A DNA stretch of 64,000 nucleotides. It comes from Mugil cephalus. Its lineage: Eukaryota; Chordata; Actinopteri; Mugiliformes; Mugilidae. Both the position numbers and the translations under genes were made by a program. Each line of letters opens with the position of its first letter. The first letter of the stretch is position 1. This document shows positions 58,701 through 64,000 of this stretch, piece by piece. The DNA lies in contig NC_061782.1 of assembly GCF_022458985.1 (NCBI RefSeq), positions 15,297,172 through 15,361,171 of the forward strand, in the 5' to 3' direction. Under the pieces are notes generated by a model. The model did no database searches. It was not told where the DNA came from and worked only from the letters and a program-made list of their open reading frames with translations.

Positions 58701-61700
58701 TAAAATTACGTTTTTGTTTGTTTGTTAAATTGTAATCAATAGCAAACCAGGGTGAAGGCTAGCTAGCTAGCTAGCTATTAGCATGCAACAATCTTAGTGA
58801 GTTCTTAGTGAGTCAATAATGATACTTACACTAACTGGGAAAACTACATAACACATATGTAATTAGAATTTACATTTATATTCTTTTCACGTTAGCAATG
58901 TGTCCATAATGTGTACTTCACAAAGCTATTTATCTGAATAATGGAAGTCCGCTTTACAGATTTCATAACTTCAGTGATGAAAATACTTGAATTAGGGTCT
59001 ACGGCAGGCTTTATGATTTAAAAGAATAAAATGCATGTTTCTTTCAAGCTGTGGTTTGCACTTTGCTGTGTCTCAAAGATTTCATGCAGTTGTCTATCCT
59101 AAAGAAATGTTCATAACCAAAATCTGCAAAGATTCACAGACACATCGCTACATTATGAATTCAAAGACTAAAACAACTCAAAAAGTGTTGTACAAGCCGT
59201 CGGATCAGCTTCGAAGCTTGGCAGCTGATTTTGGTACCTAAATAAGTCTCTTAAACTTTGTGAACAGTATTTTTTCAAAAATACACTAATTTGGCATTTT
59301 AATGATGTCTAACGCATCAAATTGCATTGTTAGTGTTCAGATGTAATAGTTTGCAAAAGCCTTAGCATAACAATCATCCAAGTCCTCATGGGGGCATCTG
59401 CATTTAATTTGTTTTGACACTCATTTATTCAAGTTTTTCTTTTAATTTGCCACCCATCTGTATTTGTGCACATCTGAAACTTGGAGTCTAACAGGTTTCC
59501 CTCTTGCTTAATTTGTCTTTTTTATTGCCTCTCGATTTCAGCTCAGCACTGTAGCTGGTAGCTGTGGCACTTTGTCACAACCCACCGAGATTTAACTCAA
59601 CCAATTAACCGGTTTCTGCATTCGGAGCAGCTCTGTCTGCGAGAAACATTTATATAAATAAATCCCCAATATGGCGCACAAACGCTGGCCACTGTGGCAC
59701 AGTTAGTCAAAAATTAGAATGCATGGCCGTTCTTCGCCGCATTTGCATCATTATAGGCTTTGCCGATCTCTCTGCCCTTTCGGTGATGATTGTTTGACAG
59801 TGTCTCTGCTTTCTGAACATCCACTCTTGCACATACACAAAAAACATACACAATGGCCGGCACAGGCGGCCAAATGGACATAACCTCATCAGCCTCCCTA
59901 CACTTAGCCGGGGCTGACACACATGCGAACACCATCTTCTCCCGCAGGGAGAGCAGCACACGCAGATGCACACACACGCACACACATTATGACAGCATTT
60001 GTGACCTCACCTCGGAGATGCCAAATGACACATTGGGAGCAAGAGGAAGTGTCTGGTTTATTTGCTGCAAAATGTTTACATAGGTTTGGATCTCTGCAAG
60101 GTCCTGCGAAGAGGAAGACGACACAGAAGAATAACGTATAGTATTCAACTCAACACGGGGAAAAACATCTCAAAGCAATTTGTGGAATAAAACTGTAAGA
60201 AAATATCGATTAGTCATACATTTTCTTGGACAAACAAAACTCCCACTTGCCCCCACCCCCCCACCTCATAAATTCATTTGTAGCATGATCTCAGACTCTA
60301 ATAAAGAGAAGCCATTATTTTTCTTTCACTACATCCTTCAGAGTTCAGAAACAGAAGCCTAATATTAACACGAGAGGACTCTCTATTCTTTTTGCACACA
60401 ATAGAGTAACAGCAGTGCCCTTAGAAAGGCTCATCTCAACTCAGCAGACTCATGTATTAATTCATCCTCAAAAGAAGCACTGGCTGAAGCTAAAAAAGAG
60501 AGAAACGGCTCAATGAGAAGTGTGCATGACCCATTATGTAACATTCTGGCCTGTTTTGCCTCTGCATGCGTTGCAGCTATTGTGTTGGACCTTCCAGTCG
60601 TTTCTACTGCACACATGGTAACGTTTCAGGTTTTGTTGTCGCTTTGTTCTCTCCGGTCGTATTTCAGATGCCTGTGATGAGCGGTGTTGCACTTTCTTTG
60701 CTGTGCTTTCCTCACTCACACTGTCGTCGTAGCTCCGGGTAGTGGATTGACAGTCGACAGTGTTAAAAAGCAACAGGAAGAAAAGCACACGGTTATCTAA
60801 AAGTCTTTGATCTAATATTCTTTGATATGGATTAGGTCTCCACAGTGACTCAGAGTTAGCCAATAATTCCTTACCAAATGTACTGCTCTAAGAAAAAGAG
60901 ACACAAAGAAATAAATAATTGTAGATTTGTGTTTTCGAGGCAGGCACAGGTTAAAAAACAATAAAATATTTGACTTATTCTTATTCTATACATTTCATTT
61001 TTTATATTTTATATATAATCAGATTTTTTTTTTTAATTAATGAAGAAAATCCTGACTATACTACAATATACTACAATACCAACTAATTTGCAACTAATTT
61101 GGCCCAGTTTCCTAGAAATTGCTATTACTCATTGAATAACTTAAATGTAAATATTTTTTTGGAGGAACAACATTGAATTTGATTTGTAAATTGTATCTGA
61201 TTTGTTGTAAAATATCTGCATGTAGCACTGCTTTACGATGTTATATGAGTCTTAGAGCTAGATTTTAGCTTTATCGTCGAAGCCCAAAGACAGTCTAAGA
61301 CAGGATGCATTTAATGACATTCCAATAACCCAACCACACATGGCTCCCATTCTGGTGCGCTGTATAATTTCCAGATTGCAATCGCCAAGTTCCATCAAAA
61401 TATATTTGCCCACTTAATTTTAATATGATAGTGGAACAATTTTATTAAACGTGTCCATAAATGATATCGAGGTGCTTGTCCTGTTGGGAATGGCAGGATT
61501 ACACAGTATGTCATCCTAAGAGGCTTAATTCAGGAGCTGTTTATGGATCCCGCACAATAATTTGTTACCCTCCATTTTAGTTTAGCTCATATCTTCACTG
61601 CCTCTCACCTTCTTGTGTCTGTCTCTGGTGGAATTAATGTCGTCCTGGAGGAACTGAGACTGGATCTGATACTCCAGGTTTTTCAGCAGGGCACTGTCAG

Positions 61701-63237
61701 CCTCCTGTGAGAGGAGAGGAGAGGAGAGGAGAGGAGAGGAGAGGAGAGGAGAGGAGGAGAGAAGAGGACAAAATCCATCCAGACAATGATTGCAGAAAGC
61801 TCTTCACTGTTGCAGCAGTTAAGGGCACTACGGCAAATTCTAATTCACAACGCTTTGTCTGTGCAGACAAAACTGCAGTTCTTCATTCAATGTCTAAAAT
61901 ATGTTTTGAAATTTGTAATTGTTTTTAAGCCGACGCTTACTTTAAATGCACACATTTTTCTATGAATAAATGAAAATAATTTTGTTGCATGATTTTCAAG
62001 ACGACACTCTATATTTCCCTTTGTAGTAGTGTGTTTGAAATCGTATTTTCTTTCATACAGTACCTTGTTTAGATGTTCCAGTGTGCCTCGTAGCTGTTCT
62101 TGGTAATCACATTCATTTTTGTATCTGGAACACAAAGTATCCTGATTATGAATGAATACAAAAGCAGAGGCAGAACAATGGCGTATTACGCCACAATGCA
62201 TACCCTGAATATTCTGCGTGTTTTCTATATACAATTGTGTGTTTGCATTGTCGGCTACAATTTACACTGTAAATTAACACTGTCTTGAAGCCCTACCTAC
62301 TAGCTGGTGCTATATTATCCGTTTACTCAATACTGCCGTGAGACGGCCTGTAGCTCTGGCTGATTCCATGACCTTTCTACAAAGCTGCTATTAAAGATTT
62401 GATTAAACTGGAACTATTTTCTTCCAAATAATCAGCCCCTGTGAAAACACATCACGTTCTGTAGAGTACGCAGAGTAACATGGAGATGCTTTCTGGAAAG
62501 ACCAGCCATATGAGTATTTTTGCATGCCTTGAGTTCCTCATTGACATCTACAGTGGGTACGTGAGCAACATTAGTCAGTAAGTGAGCACTTCTTTCTGCA
62601 GTTTGAGTGTTTCTTGCATTTTCCTTCATTCACTTTTCACACAATTCCAGACAGACTAACATCTCACTCTATACAAGGCAACATAATGGCATTTAAAATT
62701 GCAAGACTAGAGCGAACCAAACAGCTCCAGCGTGAAAGCAAACTTAGACAGACTTAAATGATTAACGATTCTCTTAATTCTGATGGCATCTCTGTGATTC
62801 TCACTCAATCTCAAAGGAAGACATTTGACACACAGGTTCAACCATTACTTTCCACTCCCTTACTTGCTGGTAAATTCGTCCAGCATTCGACATGCCTCCT
62901 TCAGCTCTCGCTCCAGCTTGGATCGGTCTAAAAATAGCTCCCGAATGCGTTGCCTGTTGACACCAATCTGCTCTGTGAAGGCCTCCTCCAGGCCAGTGGC
63001 CTCCTCCATCCGCTGCAGTGTCTCCAGCTGCTTGCGGAACACGGCGTTGCGCTGCTCCAGAACACGTGCCCTGTTGATGTACCGGGCAAAGCGGCTGTTG
63101 AGCTCCTGAAGGCTTTCCCAGCCCTGGATGGCTGAGATGCCTGCAGAGCTTTCAGAGTCCTCGGCATCTTCGTCGAAGACGTCTGAGCGCTCGTACTTTT
63201 CCTTGCGCACCTCGCGCGTGTAGCTGGTCTTGAACAT
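54705..63237 (-). CDS. bfsp1: filensin (beaded filament structural protein 1), 8 exons, 685 aa
   Basis: A lens-fibre intermediate-filament protein that co-assembles with phakinin (BFSP2) into beaded filaments. Exons in order of translation: 62864-63237, 62064-62124, 61609-61704, 60011-60103, 58131-58244, 57077-57297, 55939-56030, 54705-55711. All are GT-AG and in phase, and the exon number equals human BFSP1. The short head is followed by a coiled-coil rod from about residue 43 ([20 protein letters not shown]) to 320, ending in the helix-termination segment [15 protein letters not shown]. The tail has [16 protein letters not shown] (human DLTRALQDITAAKPRQK), [30 protein letters not shown], a Pro/Gly-rich region, and a 20-residue Ser/Thr/Gly run at 618-637. 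It closes with a conserved block ([29 protein letters not shown]). The ATG has a perfect GCCACC Kozak context. Human filensin is 665 aa. The gene is convergent with pcsk2, as in human. Confidence 0.96.
55939..56030 (-). CDS. bfsp1: bfsp1 coding exon 7 (tail start, residues 320-351)
   Basis: Encodes [20 protein letters not shown] then [10 protein letters not shown]; human has LTSAFIETPIPLFTQ. Codon 351 is split G|AT. Confidence 0.93.
56498..56784. repeat. direct repeat copy B, in bfsp1 intron 6
   Basis: Partner of the segment at 54341-54645, located between bfsp1 exons 6 and 7. Differences are scattered substitutions and small indels. Confidence 0.9.
57077..57297 (-). CDS. bfsp1: bfsp1 coding exon 6 (coil 2 end, residues 247-320)
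   Basis: Encodes [20 protein letters not shown] and the helix termination [14 protein letters not shown]. The acceptor is TTTAAG before ACTGCAGTG; a CAG three codons in would break the phase. Confidence 0.94.
58131..58244 (-). CDS. bfsp1: bfsp1 coding exon 5 (residues 209-246)
   Basis: Encodes [20 protein letters not shown] and a Gln-rich heptad segment ending QRLQSE. Donor GTGGGT. Confidence 0.94.
58245..60010. other. bfsp1 intron 4, no other gene seen
   Basis: About 1.8 kb of AT-rich intronic sequence without a supported coding region. Confidence 0.65.
58758..58778. repeat. GCTA tetranucleotide tract in bfsp1 intron 4
   Basis: GCTAGCTAGCTAGCTAGC, a short self-complementary tandem repeat. 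Confidence 0.85.
60011..60103 (-). CDS. bfsp1: bfsp1 coding exon 4 (residues 178-208)
   Basis: Encodes [20 protein letters not shown] (human NLLEVQTYISILQQI) and the linker to coil 2. Phase 0 on both sides. Confidence 0.94.
60104..61608. other. bfsp1 intron 3, no other gene seen
   Basis: About 1.5 kb, AT-rich in its second half (60950-61230); no supported gene. Confidence 0.65.
61609..61704 (-). CDS. bfsp1: bfsp1 coding exon 3 (residues 146-177)
   Basis: Encodes [20 protein letters not shown] and [12 protein letters not shown] of the rod. Its acceptor is preceded by a pentanucleotide repeat. Confidence 0.94.
61711..61755. repeat. (GAGGA)9 pentanucleotide microsatellite
   Basis: Nine tandem GAGGA units on the plus strand, which read as TCCTC on the bfsp1 sense strand, ending 7 bp upstream of exon 3. 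Confidence 0.95.
62064..62124 (-). CDS. bfsp1: bfsp1 coding exon 2 (residues 125-145)
   Basis: Encodes [20 protein letters not shown] plus Lys; human has KYENECECQ here. Acceptor TTCCAG, donor GTACTG. Confidence 0.93.
62864..63237 (-). CDS. bfsp1: bfsp1 coding exon 1 (head and coil 1, residues 1-125)
   Basis: Encodes the acidic head ([15 protein letters not shown]), coil 1A and much of coil 1B ([20 protein letters not shown]). Ends in phase 2 before GTAAGG. Confidence 0.95.
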
Positions 63238-63330
63238 GGTGGCAAGCTTCTCTCCTCTGGGTAGGTGGTATCCCTGGAGTGCTCCGTCCCCTTCAGCACC
63301 TTTATTGTGTGAAAACTTGGGTGCTCACCC
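63238..63330 (-). promoter_or_regulatory. bfsp1: probable bfsp1 core promoter and 5' UTR
   Basis: On the minus strand an ATAAAGG TATA-like element (plus 63297-63304) lies about 65 bp upstream of the ATG, directly followed by TGCTGA, a half MARE (Maf site). A TATA-like box and Maf sites are typical of lens genes, but the TSS is inferred. Confidence 0.35.
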
Positions 63331-64000
63331 TTGACTGTCTCATGCTAGACTAAACACTGTACGGCACTGGCTGGAGGCGAAATACCCCTCAAAACCTCCC
63401 CCTGGCTGTCAGCGCACATGCAGCGAGCCTGGGGCCTTCCAGAGTTTATTGTTGTCTTTGTGGCAGAGATTAGAAAAGCCATGGTGTTGATGACAAAGCA
63501 GAACCACATGGACAAACAATTAGCTGGCCCGCGAAAGCACTGGGTTGTCAAACACCATTATTTTGCTTCTTAGTCAGCTGCTTTCTAGATCCCTGTTTGA
63601 TATGGCAGATTGGATGTTGTCCCACCAGTGGACAGAGGGGAAATTTCGTGCAGTGCAATTTGTGGGGAATGTGGAGGACTACTTGTTAACACTATGCTTT
63701 TTTTTGTGTTTCTGTTTATGATCTGAGAAGCATTATATTCACATTTACTGATGCATTTTAGACAGACAGAATCTGCAACTCAGACAAATAGTTACGCGCT
63801 ATAATGAATGTTTAATGACCCTGTGTAGTTTAATAATTGGATCAAACAAACAAGTTTTAATTGAACTGAGAATCAATACGTCCTGATCTAACAATTAGAC
63901 AATTAGTTCCTGGAAACAATTAAAGAGCATGAATGCAAAGTAAATCGCAGTGTTTGTGATTTGCAGAGATGATGTCCCTGAAACATGACAGCAATTTGCG
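63331..64000. other. upstream flank of bfsp1
   Basis: No coding region supported. AATTAG/CAATTA-rich sequence near 63830-63920 could hold homeodomain sites. Confidence 0.5.

Noticed and set aside
61707..61928. Open frame rich in [12 protein letters not shown] on the plus strand
   Set aside because: It is a translation of the GAGGA microsatellite antisense to bfsp1, not a gene.
1..64000. Possible novel gene cluster or defence-like system
   Set aside because: Read on both strands, all supported coding sequence belongs to four known vertebrate families; no additional conserved open frames or unusual arrays were found.

Overview
The window is vertebrate nuclear DNA, most likely from a teleost fish and probably a spiny-rayed one (inference). 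The reasons are multi-exon genes with GT-AG introns, compact intron sizes, fish-type interspersed repeats, and proteins of vertebrate-only families (filensin, otoraplin). I predict four protein-coding genes, all apparently complete and intact. Every exon was joined by splice consensus plus reading phase. No RNA gene, CRISPR array, viral gene or bacterial-type operon was recognised.

Layout. (1) 2419-9845, minus: gtpbp2, a translational GTPase of the GTPBP1/GTPBP2 ribosome-rescue family, 12 coding exons, 608 aa. (2) 9846-11473: divergent intergenic region. (3) 11474-12356, plus: otor (otoraplin), a small secreted MIA-family SH3-like protein, 4 exons, 129 aa. (4) 12582-28139: a 15.5 kb gene-free interval with low-complexity tracts, remnants of short DNA transposons and several unexplained AT-rich, homeobox-like stretches. 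(5) 28140-52335, plus: pcsk2 (neuroendocrine prohormone convertase 2), 12 exons, 641 aa. (6) 54705-63237, minus: bfsp1 (filensin, lens beaded-filament protein), 8 exons, 685 aa, convergent with pcsk2.

The order and orientation otor(+)-pcsk2(+)-bfsp1(-) is the arrangement I know from human chromosome 20p12. Human GTPBP2 lies on another chromosome (6p21), so its position beside otor is a lineage-specific junction. The four products do not form one pathway. They act in ribosome rescue, inner-ear/cartilage extracellular matrix, secretory-granule peptide processing and the lens cytoskeleton.

Points worth a second look: a conserved cleavage/N-myristoylation motif in the filensin tail; a pentanucleotide microsatellite that forms the polypyrimidine tract of a bfsp1 splice acceptor; a ~300 bp direct duplication between the bfsp1 3' UTR and one of its introns; a REST/RE1-like site and complementary trinucleotide tracts just upstream of pcsk2; a perfect CRE palindrome at the start of pcsk2 intron 1; and a short repeat family present three times between otor and pcsk2. 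I found no convincing previously undescribed biological system. The region looks like an ordinary conserved vertebrate locus with interesting regulatory and repeat details.
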